Assembly: GCA_025356395.1 (NCBI GenBank)
Contig: JANXTA010000074.1
Span: 1-52,986, forward strand
Length of the DNA: 52,986 nt
Reading direction: 5' to 3'
From: Betaproteobacteria bacterium
GTDB lineage: Bacteria > Pseudomonadota > Gammaproteobacteria > Burkholderiales > Burkholderiaceae_D
In this document: in pieces, positions 19,945-29,661 of the stretch
Position numbering within the stretch: the first letter of the stretch is position 1
Layout: every line of letters starts with the position of its first letter
Notes under the pieces: generated by a model
What the model was told of the DNA's origin: nothing
What the model saw: the letters and a program-made list of their open reading frames with translations, nothing else
Database searches by the model: none
Translations under genes and position numbers: made by a program

Positions 19945-20604
19945 TCAATCGCGATCCGGTGCGCCGAGCGGGAAGTCGTGTCGGAAGGGCAGCGCCTCCT
20001 CGACCGCGCGGGCGAAGGACGATCGTGCGAGCAACCGCGACCGGTAGGCATGCAGATGGACGAACGACGCATCGATGCGATGCGTCCAGTCGGCGTAGAT
20101 CAGCGACGGCGCCGCGGCACAGTCGGCCAGGCTGAAAGTGTCGCCCGCGGCCCAGGTGCGCTCGGCCATGCGTTCTTCGAGCCAGCGATAGGACGTCTCC
20201 AGCATCCTGCGAGCCTCGTCGTCGCCGTAGGGATCGCCCGAACCGGCCGGCCGGATGCTGTCGATCACGATCTTCTGCAGCGGGGTCGAGACGTAGTTGT
20301 CGAAGAAGAGATCCATCGTCCTCACCACCAGCGCGGCGCGTGGATCGTCGGGGATCAAGCGCACCGGGCCGGGGTGATGGAGGTCCAGGTACTCGATGAT
20401 GATGCCGGCCTCGATCACGGTGTGGCCGTCGTCGATGAGGATCGGAAAGCGCTCGAGCGGTCAGAGCCGCTTGAAGGTGGCCATGGTGTCCGGATCGGCC
20501 TTGTCGAGCGGGCGGTCTTCGAAGGTCTTGTCGTTCTCGTACGGCGCGATCAACGCCTTCTGGCTGTACGAAGAGAAGGGGTGGGCATAGAGCTGGAGGC
20601 TCAT
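19945..20604 (-). pseudogene. Glutathione S-transferase gene with in-frame TGA
   Basis: The frame would encode 219 residues of a typical soluble GST. The thioredoxin-like N-terminal half starts MSLQLYAHPFSSYSQKALIA, and an all-helical C-terminal half follows. Codon 48 is TGA (20461-20463) where the family normally has Trp in the sequence LWPxxRFPIL; here it reads KRL-stop-PLERFPIL. A single G-to-A change from TGG explains it. The remainder is intact and in frame, so the lesion is recent or a sequencing error. The 47-residue product would be inactive. An internal ATG at 20418 could restart, but lacks the glutathione site. Confidence 0.85.
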
Positions 20605-20786
20605 CGAATGGTCTCCTGCGCAAGGTGAGTCGCGCAGGCGCGCTGCGTGGGATCTTCCTCCACGACCAACGGCGAGGTCGCGGGTCTACGGTGGGCGTGA
20701 ATATTCCCGTCGTCCGCAGCTGTCCCGACCTTGCGAATTCACGCAAACTCTAAACACCCCGTGTCCTCACGAATGCCGAAGGCCCC

Positions 20787-21024
20787 ATGGCGTCCCCACG
20801 CGATCGTTTCTATGGCCAGTTCAATTGCCTCGTCGAGCTCGGCGACGGCGATCCGGGTGGTCGAGGTCGAACTGCTCGACGACGCCGACGAACATGTCGA
20901 CGCGACGCGGCGCTTTCGCGAGGCGCTGCCGGTGAGCCTTTCCTGTTCGCTGCTGCAGGCGATGGAGCCGACGGTGCTCAGCGGGACCGTCGAACTCGCC
21001 TTGGACACCGTCGAGTTGTCGTGA
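20787..21024 (+). pseudogene. Small gene of unknown function with a single-base frameshift
   Basis: Two overlapping frames together look like one small protein of about 78 residues. The first, from ATG 20787 (GAAGG upstream), reads MASPRDRFYGQFNCLVELGDGDP. The second continues as VVEVELLDDADEHVDATRRF to a TGA at 21024. Both halves show strong third-position GC only in their own frame, and the switch falls in the GGG run at 20856-20858. Removing one G joins them. No family recognised. A sequencing error is equally possible. Confidence 0.55.
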
Positions 21025-21230
21025 CGCATCGCTTCGAGAGCCGAAGCGGCCCGGCGTCCGGGAGTCATGGCATGCTACGACGTCCGCGCACCCCGCCTCC
21101 CCAAGAGACCAAGACGGCCGCCCCCCTGAAGCGATTGACGGCGTGATGTCCGGTCCCGGCTCCCATCCCCTGTCGAACCAGCGCGATCGTTTTTTCACGC
21201 GCATGCGAGCGCCCTCGCTGCGACCAACGC

Positions 21231-24200
21231 ATGGCCTCTGACTTCGAGCGACTCGTGCAGGTCGGCGCGCGCCTCGACGAGGCGCCCGATGAAGCCGCGT
21301 TGTACGACGTCCTGATCGTCGAGGCGCTCGCCCTGACCGCAACTCGCCGTGTGCTGTTGGCATGGCCCGATGGCGATCAATGGAGGGTCGCCAGCGCGCG
21401 TGTCCCGGCGGGTGAGACCGCCACCGACCTGCTCGCCGCGATCGGACCGTGGCTCGACGAAGCGCGTGCGACCCGCCGGTCGCGACTGCGCCACGGACCC
21501 GATGGTGCGGCACCGCTCGATCAGCGTTCGTGCCTGGTTGCGCCGCTGCTCGCAGGCCGCCACGTGATCGGCTGCCTGTATCTCGACCTCGAAGGCACCT
21601 TCGGGCGCTACGCCGACCTTCAACGCGATCGCGTCGCCCTGCTCGCGCAGCAGGCCGCCATCGCACTCGATCGCCTGCGCCTGCAGAAGGAGGTCGAGCG
21701 GCGCGACGCCGAACTCGCCATGATCGACGGTATCCAGCAGGCGGTGGGTGCCGAGCTCGATTTCCAGGCCATCGTCGATCTGGTCGGCGACAAGTTGCGC
21801 GAAGTCTTTGCGACTGGCGACATGAGCATCCTGTGGTGGGATGCCGGCAATCGCGAGTCGAACTGGTTGTATTGCTACGAGCACGGCGTGCGTCTGCAAG
21901 GCATGCCACCCGTCAGGCCGAAGCCCGGCGGCTACTACGACCGCATGATGAACGGACGTCGCAGCGTGGTCTTCGCCAGCTTGGCCGAGCAGCACGCCGC
22001 CGGGATGATGGGGGTGCCCGGCACCGAAATCAGCCGCAGCGTCGTAATCGTCCCGATGCTCTCGGGCGATCGTTTCCTGGGCAACGTGTTTGTCGAGAAT
22101 CATCAGCGGGACAACGCGTTCTCGACATCCGACGTCAGACTGATCGAGACCGTGACGTCGAGCATGGCCATCGCGTTGCTCAACGCGCAGAGCTATCACG
22201 CCGAGCGCCAGCGCGCGGCCGAGCTGGCCATCGTCAATAGCGTCCAGGCCGGACTGGCCGCGCGCTTGGAGATGCAGGCGATCTACGACCTGGTGGGCGA
22301 CAAGATCCGCGAGATCTTCGACGCGCAGGTCGTGGGCATCGGCCTCATCGACCCGACGACCGGCCTACGCCACATCCCCTATCTCTTCGAACGCGGGCTG
22401 CGCGTCGACGTACCCGACATCCCGGCCGCGTCGGTGCACGCCGGCTTCGGGCCCCACGTACGCCGTACAGGTCAGACGCTGTTCATCAACGCCGGCATGG
22501 CCGAGCGGATGGCCGAGCACGGCGAGGTGACGGAACAGGGCGAGACGCCGAAGTCGGCCATGTGGGTGCCGCTGCGCTTGGGTGGGCAGTCGGTCGGCGG
22601 CTCGATCACGGTGCAAAGCCTCGATCAGGAGAACGCGTTCACCCAGGGCGACCTGAGCCTGCTGCAAACCCTCGCGGCCAGCCTCGGCGTCGCGCTCGAG
22701 AACGCGCGGCTGTTCGCCGAGACGCAACGGCTTCTGAAGGAAACCGAGCAGCGTAACGCCGAGCTCGCGGTGATCAACAGCATTCAGCAAGGCATGGCTG
22801 CGGAGCTCGACTTCCACGCGATCGTCGAGCTGGTCGGCGACAAGGTGCGCGACGTCATGCAGGTGGGCGACATCAGCATCGGCTGGTACGACCCGGCGGC
22901 CAACCGCCTCGACTTCATCTACGGCTACGAGCGGGGGGTGCGCTCGCCGGGAAGGTTGGTCACGCCGATCGCCGGCGGCCCGTTCGAACAAATGCGGATG
23001 TCACGTGCGCACAGCGTCTTCGGCACGACGGCCGAGATGCTGGCGGCCGGAATGACCCCTGCACCCGGCACGGGGATGCCCCGCTCGTCGATCGCCGTGC
23101 CGATCGTCGGCAGCGACCGCGTGCTCGGGATCCTCGCGCTCGATCACTACGAGCGAGAGCATGCGTTCGACGCGGCGCGTGTTCGCCTGCTCGGCACTGT
23201 CGCCGCCGGCCTGGGTGCCGCGCTCGAGAACGCGCGCCTTCTCGACGAGACGCAGCGGCTGCTGAAGGAGACCGAGCAGCGCGCGGCCGAACTGGCGATC
23301 ATCAACAGCGTGCAGGAAGGTCTCGCGTCGAAGCTCGACATGCAGGCGATCTACGACCTGGTCGGCGACAAGGTCCGCGACATCTTCGACGCGCAGGTAG
23401 TGTTGCTCGCAAGCTTCGACCACGCGCGCGATGTCGAGGTCTTCAACTACGCGTTCGAGAAGGGAAAGCGCCTCCTGACGACCGAGCGTCCGATCAACCA
23501 GACCCGTCGCGAGTTGATCGAGATGCGACAACCGGTCTTCATCGCTCATCTGACGCCGGAACTCATCGCGGCGCGCGGCAGTTCCATCATCGCGGGCACC
23601 GAATCGCCCAAGTCCGTGATCTTTGCGCCGATGCTGGTCGGACCCGAGGTGCGCGGCTATCTCAGCATCCAGAACGTCGACCGCTTCGACGCGTTCACCG
23701 ACGCGGACCTGCGCCTGCTGCAGACGCTCGCATCGAGCATGAGCGTCGCGCTCGAAAGCGCGCGCCTGTTCGCCGAGACGCAGCAGCGCGCCGCCGAGCT
23801 CGACACCGTCAATCGCGTCTCGCAGCGCCTGTCGGGCAAGCTCGATCTCGACGCGCTGATCGAACTGGTCGGCGAGCAGGTCCGCACGGTCTTCAGCGCC
23901 GACATGGCCTACGTCGCGCTGCTGGACCGCACGAGCGGCATGATCGATTTCCCGTATCGCCACGGCGAAGCGAACACCTCGATCGCGTACGGGCAGGGCC
24001 TGGTCAGCAGGATCATCGAGACCGGCAGCGCGCTGATCCTCAACGCGGACCTCGATCGACGCAGCATCGAGATTGGCGCGACGATCATCGGGCGGCAGGC
24101 GCGCTCTTACCTCGGCGTGCCGATCGTCGTCGACGGCATCTCACAGGGCGTCATCAGCGTGCAGAACGCCGAACGCGAAGGCGCCTACGACGCGAACGAC

Positions 24201-26354
24201 CAGCGGCTGCTCGAGACCATCGCCGCCAGCGTCGGCGTGGCGCTGCAGAACGCGCGTCTGTTCAACGAGACAAAGGAAGCGCTCGAGCAGCAACAGGCGT
24301 CGGCCGAGGTACTCAACGTCATCAGCAACTCGGTCTCCGACATCGCGCCGGTGTTCGAGAAGATCCTCGACAGCTGCGAAAGGTTGTTCGGGACACCGCA
24401 TCTCGGCGTCGTCGTGGTGAAGGACGACGGGCTCGTGCATCCCGTGGCGATTCGCGGATCGATCGTCAAGGCCATGACCCGCACGCTGCCGATGCCCGTC
24501 GCATCGAGCAACACGGGCCGCGCGATTGAATCGCGTCGCATCGGAGAGATCGACGATGTCGCAGCGTTGGCGTCGACCAACGCGTGGGCCCGCGGGACCG
24601 TCGACGAGGTCGGCAACTTCTCGGCCGCATGGGTACCGATGCTCTGGCATGACCGCGGTATCGGATCGATCATGGTCGTGCGTCAACCGCCCGCACCGCT
24701 GTCCGAGCAGGACAAGGCCCTGCTGCGCACGTTCGCGGACCAGGCCGTGATCGCGATCCAGAACGCAGCGCTGTTCGAAGAAGCGCAGGTCGCTCGCGGC
24801 GCTGCCGAGTCGGCCAACGAGGCGAAGAGCTTCTTCCTCGCGACGATGAGTCACGAGATCCGCACGCCGATGAACGCCGTCATGGGCATGAGCGGTCTGT
24901 TGCTCGACACGCCGCTAGACGAAGAGCAGCGTGACTTCGCCACCACGATCCGCGACAGCGGCGATGCGTTGCTGACGATCATCAACGACATCCTCGACTT
25001 CTCGAAGATCGAGGCCGGCCGGATGGATATCGAGGTGCATCCGTTCGACCTGCGCGAATGCGTCGAGGCCGCGCTCGACCTGATTGGGCCGCGCGCGGCC
25101 GAGAAGAAGCTCGATCTCGCATATCTCTTCGAAGGCGACGTCCCGGTCGCGCTCGACGGCGATGTGACGCGGCTACGGCAGGTGCTGCTCAATCTGTTCA
25201 GCAATGCCGTCAAGTTCACGGAGAGCGGCGAGGTCGTGCTGAGCGTCACGTCGCGCGCCGCCGAAAGCGGCAGCGAACTGACCTTCGCCGTGCGCGACAC
25301 CGGCATCGGCCTGTCCGACGAGGGCAAGGGCCGCCTGTTCCAGTCGTTCTCGCAGGCGGATTCTTCGACGACGCGCAAGTACGGCGGCACCGGGCTCGGC
25401 CTCGCGATCAGCAAGAAACTGGCGGAGCTGATGGGCGGCACGATGTGGGTGGAGAGTGTAGGGCCGGGCACAGGCTCGACCTTCTTCTTCACGATGGTCG
25501 CGCCGGTGGCGACGTCGCCGACCCTCGGTCGCCGCGCGTTGATCGGTCGTCAGCCTGCGCTGGAGGGCAAGCGCGTGTTGGTGGTCGACGACAACGCGAC
25601 CAACCGCAAGGTGCTGGCGTTGCAGTCCGGCAAGTGGGGCATGGGCTCTCGTGCCACCGGGTCGCCCGCCGAAGCGTTGACCTGGATCGAGGCCGGCGAG
25701 GCGTTCGACCTCGCGGTGCTCGACATGCACATGCCCGAGATGGACGGCCTGACACTTGCCGGTCGCATCCGCGCGTCGCGGCCGCAACTGCCGATGGTGC
25801 TGTTCAGTTCGCTCGGCCGTCGCGAGGCGGGTGATACCGAGGGATTGTTCAAGGCCTACCTGAGCAAGCCGTTGCGGCAGTCGCAGCTCTTCGACACGCT
25901 GGTCGGCCTGCTCGCCCACGAGCACTTGGTGGAGCCGCTCGCGAAGGCCAAGCCGACGATGGTTCCGGGCATGGCCGCCCGTCACCCGCTGCGCATCCTG
26001 CTGGCGGAGGACAACGCGGTGAATCAGAAGCTTGCGCTGCGGCTGCTGCAGCAGATGGGCTATCGGGCGGACGTGGCGAGCAACGGGATCGAGGCGGTCG
26101 AGAGCGTCGAGCGCCAGACCTACGACGTCATCCTGATGGACGTGCAGATGCCGGAGATGGACGGGCTCGAAGCGACGCGACGCATCGTGCAGCGCTGGTC
26201 CGGACAGCGACCGCGCATCGTCGCGATGACCGCCAACGCGATGCAGGGCGATCGCGAAGCCTGTCTCGCGGCGGGCATGGACGACTACGTCACGAAGCCG
26301 ATCCGGGTCGATGCGCTCGTCGAGGCGCTGCAGGCGACGGCGGCGCGGACATGA
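21231..26354 (+). CDS. Hybrid sensor histidine kinase with seven GAF-like modules and two receivers
   Basis: 1707 residues, apparently cytosolic with no transmembrane segment. Seven successive GAF-like modules fill about residues 1-1185, several joined by near-identical coiled linkers ([20 protein letters not shown] and variants). Then come HisKA with phospho-His H1208 ([10 protein letters not shown]), HATPase ([29 protein letters not shown]), receiver 1 ([11 protein letters not shown]) and receiver 2 ([18 protein letters not shown]). Repeated GAF modules alternate between two subtypes and look like internal duplications. It shares ATGA with the next kinase gene. A small-molecule or redox signal is likely but unknown. 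No good ribosome site is seen at ATG 21231. Confidence 0.9.
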   Translation: MASDFERLVQVGARLDEAPDEAALYDVLIVEALALTATRRVLLAWPDGDQWRVASARVPAGETATDLLAAIGPWLDEARATRRSRLRHGPDGAAPLDQRSCLVAPLLAGRHVIGCLYLDLEGTFGRYADLQRDRVALLAQQAAIALDRLRLQKEVERRDAELAMIDGIQQAVGAELDFQAIVDLVGDKLREVFATGDMSILWWDAGNRESNWLYCYEHGVRLQGMPPVRPKPGGYYDRMMNGRRSVVFASLAEQHAAGMMGVPGTEISRSVVIVPMLSGDRFLGNVFVENHQRDNAFSTSDVRLIETVTSSMAIALLNAQSYHAERQRAAELAIVNSVQAGLAARLEMQAIYDLVGDKIREIFDAQVVGIGLIDPTTGLRHIPYLFERGLRVDVPDIPAASVHAGFGPHVRRTGQTLFINAGMAERMAEHGEVTEQGETPKSAMWVPLRLGGQSVGGSITVQSLDQENAFTQGDLSLLQTLAASLGVALENARLFAETQRLLKETEQRNAELAVINSIQQGMAAELDFHAIVELVGDKVRDVMQVGDISIGWYDPAANRLDFIYGYERGVRSPGRLVTPIAGGPFEQMRMSRAHSVFGTTAEMLAAGMTPAPGTGMPRSSIAVPIVGSDRVLGILALDHYEREHAFDAARVRLLGTVAAGLGAALENARLLDETQRLLKETEQRAAELAIINSVQEGLASKLDMQAIYDLVGDKVRDIFDAQVVLLASFDHARDVEVFNYAFEKGKRLLTTERPINQTRRELIEMRQPVFIAHLTPELIAARGSSIIAGTESPKSVIFAPMLVGPEVRGYLSIQNVDRFDAFTDADLRLLQTLASSMSVALESARLFAETQQRAAELDTVNRVSQRLSGKLDLDALIELVGEQVRTVFSADMAYVALLDRTSGMIDFPYRHGEANTSIAYGQGLVSRIIETGSALILNADLDRRSIEIGATIIGRQARSYLGVPIVVDGISQGVISVQNAEREGAYDANDQRLLETIAASVGVALQNARLFNETKEALEQQQASAEVLNVISNSVSDIAPVFEKILDSCERLFGTPHLGVVVVKDDGLVHPVAIRGSIVKAMTRTLPMPVASSNTGRAIESRRIGEIDDVAALASTNAWARGTVDEVGNFSAAWVPMLWHDRGIGSIMVVRQPPAPLSEQDKALLRTFADQAVIAIQNAALFEEAQVARGAAESANEAKSFFLATMSHEIRTPMNAVMGMSGLLLDTPLDEEQRDFATTIRDSGDALLTIINDILDFSKIEAGRMDIEVHPFDLRECVEAALDLIGPRAAEKKLDLAYLFEGDVPVALDGDVTRLRQVLLNLFSNAVKFTESGEVVLSVTSRAAESGSELTFAVRDTGIGLSDEGKGRLFQSFSQADSSTTRKYGGTGLGLAISKKLAELMGGTMWVESVGPGTGSTFFFTMVAPVATSPTLGRRALIGRQPALEGKRVLVVDDNATNRKVLALQSGKWGMGSRATGSPAEALTWIEAGEAFDLAVLDMHMPEMDGLTLAGRIRASRPQLPMVLFSSLGRREAGDTEGLFKAYLSKPLRQSQLFDTLVGLLAHEHLVEPLAKAKPTMVPGMAARHPLRILLAEDNAVNQKLALRLLQQMGYRADVASNGIEAVESVERQTYDVILMDVQMPEMDGLEATRRIVQRWSGQRPRIVAMTANAMQGDREACLAAGMDDYVTKPIRVDALVEALQATAART

Positions 26355-28771
26355 CAGCCGACCGGCGAGGGTCCGCGATGGGCGGGCTGATGCGTGCGTG
26401 TCTCGTGTGCGTGGCGTGGCTCGCGGCCTCGGCCGCGTCGGCCGACCCTCTCGCGGTCGACGCGCGTTGCGGCAATGAGGTGGTCGCGTTCGACGCACTC
26501 CCGCGCGACGGGTGGACGCCGCTCGTCGAAGGTCGCCTGGTACGTCATGAGAGCCGCAGTTGCTGGTTGCGCGTCGGCCTCGATGGCGTCACGCCGCGCC
26601 AGTTGTCGATTCGCGGCTCGGGCGGATTCCGGACCGCGAGGGTCTTCGATGCGCAGGGCGCGCTGCTGCTGACGACCAGCGATTTCGGCGACCGCGGCGG
26701 CGCGATCGTCACGTCGGGCGGCGGCGTGGGACGCATGCTGTTCCCGTCGCTCGCCGGTCGAGCGGGACTGGTCTTCCTGCGGATCGATTTTTCGCCGACC
26801 GGCGGGGTGATCGCGCGCTTCCTCGAAGTGGAAGCCGTCGACCCCGCGGCGGCGTTGCGCGCGGACCAGTTGCACGACCTCCTGCACGAGGTCATCGCGA
26901 CGGTCTACGTGTCGCTGCTCGCCCTCACCATCGTCCTCGCGATCGTGAATCGCGATCGCGCGCAGTTCGTGTTCTCCGCCTTCTTCTTTGCATCGATCCT
27001 CGGTGAGCTGGTCTCTCCCCGGGTCGTGCTGTCCATGACGTCGGTGTTCCCCGATTATCGATGGTGGCTGCTGGTCTTCGTGCCGCTCGCCAACGCGACG
27101 CAGCAAGCCGTCGTCGCACTGTTGCTCGGCCTGCGCGAGCGCTGGCCCGCGATGAATCGCTGGATGATGGTGCTCGTGGCGTGTTTCCTCGCGGGATTCC
27201 TGTTCCGCCTGATCGACGTGGACGTCGCGCGCCGGATCAACGCGATGCTCCTGATCGTCGCTGCGGTCGCGACGCTCGTGGCGTCGTGGGTCGTCGGGCG
27301 ACGCGGCGTGCGCATGGGCTGGCTGGTCGGTGCAGCGACACTCGTCACGCTGGTGACGAGCGGGCCGGAACTGCTCAGTCTCGCGCTCGGACTGCCACTC
27401 GACCTTCGCTTCGCGCGTTTTGCGAAGGACTTCGCCTGGAGCAGCGTGGTGGACCTCAGCCTGCCGGCCGTGATCGTCTACGGCGTCGTCGCCCGCTCGC
27501 TGGAGCGCTCGCGCGAGTCCCGTCGATTGGGCCTGCAAGCCATCGAGCTGCGAGGGCAGGGCGAGCGGGCTCGTGCCGAAGCGACCCATCAACGCACGTT
27601 GGCAGCGGCCGAACAGCAGGCCCGCGAAGCGGCCGAATCCGCCAACGAAGCGAAGAACGCCTTCCTCGCGATGATGAGCCATGAGATCCGCACACCGATG
27701 AACGGGGTGATCGGCATGAGTGGTGTGCTGCTCGACTCGCCGCTGAACGACGACCAGCGCGACGTGGCGACGACCATCCGCGACAGCGGCGAGGCGTTGC
27801 TGACGATCATCAACGACATCCTCGACTTCTCGAAGATCGAGGCCGGCAAGATGGAGGTCGAGTCGCGCCCGTTCGCACTGCGACCGTGCATCGAGTCCGC
27901 GCTCGACCTCGTGCGGCCCCGCTCGATCGAGAAGGGCATCGACCTCGTCGTGACGATCGACGAGGACGTACCCGCCGCGATCGAAGGCGATTCGACACGG
28001 CTTCGCCAGGTGCTGCTGAACCTGTTGTCGAACGCGATCAAGTTTACGGAACAGGGAACGGTGGGATTGATCGTGGCGCGTGGGGAAAGCAGCGAACTGA
28101 GGTTCGCCATCGAGGACAGTGGCATCGGCCTGTCCCCCGAAGGAATCGCGAAGCTGTTCCAGCGTTACGTCCAGGCCGAATCGGGCACGACACGCCAGTA
28201 CGGCGGTACGGGGCTCGGGCTCGTCATCAGCAGGAAGCTCGTGGAGCTGATGGGCGGAACCGTGACGGTGGTGAGTGACGGCGCTGGCCACGGCAGCACG
28301 TTTCGTTTCAGCATTCGAGCAGCGGCGACCACGCTCGACGCGAAGCAGGTCGCGACAAGAAACGTTGTCGATGCCGCGATGGCCGCGCGTCATCCGCTGC
28401 GCATCCTGCTGGCGGAGGACAACGCGGTGAACCAGAAGCTCGCGCTGCGCCTGCTGCAACGGATGGGCTATCGCGCGGATGTCGCGAGCAATGGACTGGA
28501 GGCGATCGAGTCCGTCGAGCGCCAGACCTACGACCTGATCCTGATGGACGTGCAGATGCCGGAGATGGACGGCCTCGAAGCGACGCGCACGATCGTCAAG
28601 CGCTGGCCCGAACACCATCCCCGTATCGTCGCGATGACCGCGAACGCGATGCAGGGCGATCGCGAAGCCTGTCTCGCCGCCGGCATGGACGACTACGTGA
28701 CGAAGCCGATCCGCGTCGATGCCTTGGTGCAGGCGTTGATGGATACGTCCTGGCGGACCGTGGCCACATGA
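26351..28771 (+). CDS. Membrane hybrid histidine kinase, 7TMR-DISM type, with one receiver
   Basis: 806 residues. A signal-like N-terminus is followed by a periplasmic DISM-like region (to about 180), seven hydrophobic helices (about 180-390), a coiled coil ([15 protein letters not shown] onward), HisKA with H444 ([10 protein letters not shown]), HATPase, and a C-terminal receiver ([11 protein letters not shown]). Starts at ATG overlapping the previous stop. Its 3' end is overlapped on the other strand by the VapC gene (28693-28771). Its receiver is very close in DNA sequence to receiver 2 of the upstream kinase. Confidence 0.9.
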   Translation: MTADRRGSAMGGLMRACLVCVAWLAASAASADPLAVDARCGNEVVAFDALPRDGWTPLVEGRLVRHESRSCWLRVGLDGVTPRQLSIRGSGGFRTARVFDAQGALLLTTSDFGDRGGAIVTSGGGVGRMLFPSLAGRAGLVFLRIDFSPTGGVIARFLEVEAVDPAAALRADQLHDLLHEVIATVYVSLLALTIVLAIVNRDRAQFVFSAFFFASILGELVSPRVVLSMTSVFPDYRWWLLVFVPLANATQQAVVALLLGLRERWPAMNRWMMVLVACFLAGFLFRLIDVDVARRINAMLLIVAAVATLVASWVVGRRGVRMGWLVGAATLVTLVTSGPELLSLALGLPLDLRFARFAKDFAWSSVVDLSLPAVIVYGVVARSLERSRESRRLGLQAIELRGQGERARAEATHQRTLAAAEQQAREAAESANEAKNAFLAMMSHEIRTPMNGVIGMSGVLLDSPLNDDQRDVATTIRDSGEALLTIINDILDFSKIEAGKMEVESRPFALRPCIESALDLVRPRSIEKGIDLVVTIDEDVPAAIEGDSTRLRQVLLNLLSNAIKFTEQGTVGLIVARGESSELRFAIEDSGIGLSPEGIAKLFQRYVQAESGTTRQYGGTGLGLVISRKLVELMGGTVTVVSDGAGHGSTFRFSIRAAATTLDAKQVATRNVVDAAMAARHPLRILLAEDNAVNQKLALRLLQRMGYRADVASNGLEAIESVERQTYDLILMDVQMPEMDGLEATRTIVKRWPEHHPRIVAMTANAMQGDREACLAAGMDDYVTKPIRVDALVQALMDTSWRTVAT

Positions 28772-29280
28772 AAGCGTGTCGGTCCGTTGCGCACCCAGCG
28801 ACTTGCCGTGGTCTGGTCGGTCGTCGACATTGCGTCGCGCGCGGGGACCTGCAGGCGCAACGGATGCCGATCGGTGGCACCGACGATCTTGCTCGTCGAG
28901 ACCCGATGATCGAGCGCGACCAGGCATCCGTCGTACACGACGGCGAGCGCCAGCAGGCAGAGGTCCGTGATCTGGTTGTATCCCGGGACCCAAGGCCAGT
29001 TCACCATGCCAGGTGTGCGCAGCGAGACATCGTCCGGCCAGAACGCGTGGTCGACGGACGCACAGATTTCGGCGACTTTCTGCGCGACGACTTCGAAGCC
29101 GACCGGCCCGAGCTTGCTGTAGCCGGGCAGATTGAGGACGCGGACAACCCCATTCTCGACGAGCGGGCAAGGCGCGGTCTGGACGCGACGACGTTCGATG
29201 AACGCCAGCGCCTGCCCGTGGAAAACGTGTGCCTCGTCGAGCAACGCCACCCAGACGTTGACGTCCAGGAGATGGCGCAA
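28693..29280 (-). CDS. vapC: VapC-family PIN toxin with C-terminal extension
   Basis: 195 residues from TTG 29280, which directly follows the antitoxin stop. The PIN quartet is intact: [32 protein letters not shown] and VALDHRV. The fold should end near residue 145, yet the frame continues for about 50 residues. The last 26 or so (from FHVAT onward) are encoded by the antisense strand of the kinase 3' end, giving [15 protein letters not shown] opposite the kinase [14 protein letters not shown]. The original stop codon was probably lost on integration or rearrangement. A ribonuclease role is inferred from the family. Confidence 0.83.
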   Translation of the reverse strand: MRHLLDVNVWVALLDEAHVFHGQALAFIERRRVQTAPCPLVENGVVRVLNLPGYSKLGPVGFEVVAQKVAEICASVDHAFWPDDVSLRTPGMVNWPWVPGYNQITDLCLLALAVVYDGCLVALDHRVSTSKIVGATDRHPLRLQVPARDAMSTTDQTTASRWVRNGPTRFHVATVRQDVSINACTKASTRIGFVT

Positions 29281-29520
29281 CTAGATCCCTTCCTGGTCCA
29301 TCAGATGGCGGACGTGATCGGGTGTGATCGCCTCGTCGCGGGCCGGCAGCAGGGCGAAGCGGGACTTCGGCTCGGCCAGCGTCGTGTGGGCCCGACCTTG
29401 CGCCACGATGCCCTGCCGGGCGAGACGCGACATGACTTAGCCGAGAGACAGGTGTTCGTGCCGCGCCTGCGAGCGCGCACAGGCGATGACGTCGTCGTCG
29501 AGGGCAAGCGTGGTTCGCAT
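29281..29520 (-). pseudogene. vapB: VapB-type antitoxin gene with in-frame TAA
   Basis: The frame reads [20 protein letters not shown], continues to SLG, then TAA at codon 28 (29437-29439), then VMSRLARQG and onward to DQEGI and TAG. Everything either side of the TAA fits one ribbon-helix-helix VapB of 79 residues. In homologous antitoxins a Lys usually follows SLG. ATG 29433, two codons past the TAA, could restart a 50-residue product that has the toxin-binding tail but not the DNA-binding half. It is adjacent to an intact toxin. Confidence 0.8.
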
Positions 29521-29534
29521 CGACTCGCTCGAGC

Positions 29535-29661
29535 ATCAACGCTTCGTTTTCGCATCAATGCATCGAAGGTCTCGGCCAGGCATGGGACGAACCCGATCCG
29601 CGCCGACGCGCTGGTGGACGCGGTGAAGAAGCCGCCGGTCCGACCGGTCCTGCCGCCATGA
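29535..29661 (+). pseudogene. Decayed C-terminal tail of a hybrid-kinase receiver domain
   Basis: In one frame the end reads [20 protein letters not shown] and stops at a TGA that overlaps the next kinase ATG. It aligns to the end of the upstream kinase receiver ([14 protein letters not shown]) at both DNA and protein level, with about 10 nt missing before it. Homology fades upstream of about 29560. It is a leftover receiver end separated from any kinase body by the vapBC module. Confidence 0.7.

Noticed and set aside
20461-20463. TGA in the GST gene as selenocysteine or recoded Trp
   Set aside because: No SECIS-like structure noticed, Trp not Cys is expected there, and other genes in the window use TGA as stop and TGG for Trp.
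26285-29539. 1084-codon minus-strand open frame across the second kinase and the vapBC module
   Set aside because: It reads antisense through clearly conserved kinase domains and has no recognisable domain.
28693-29661. A transposon or integron cassette carrying vapBC
   Set aside because: No transposase, integrase, terminal repeats or clear target duplication could be found around it.
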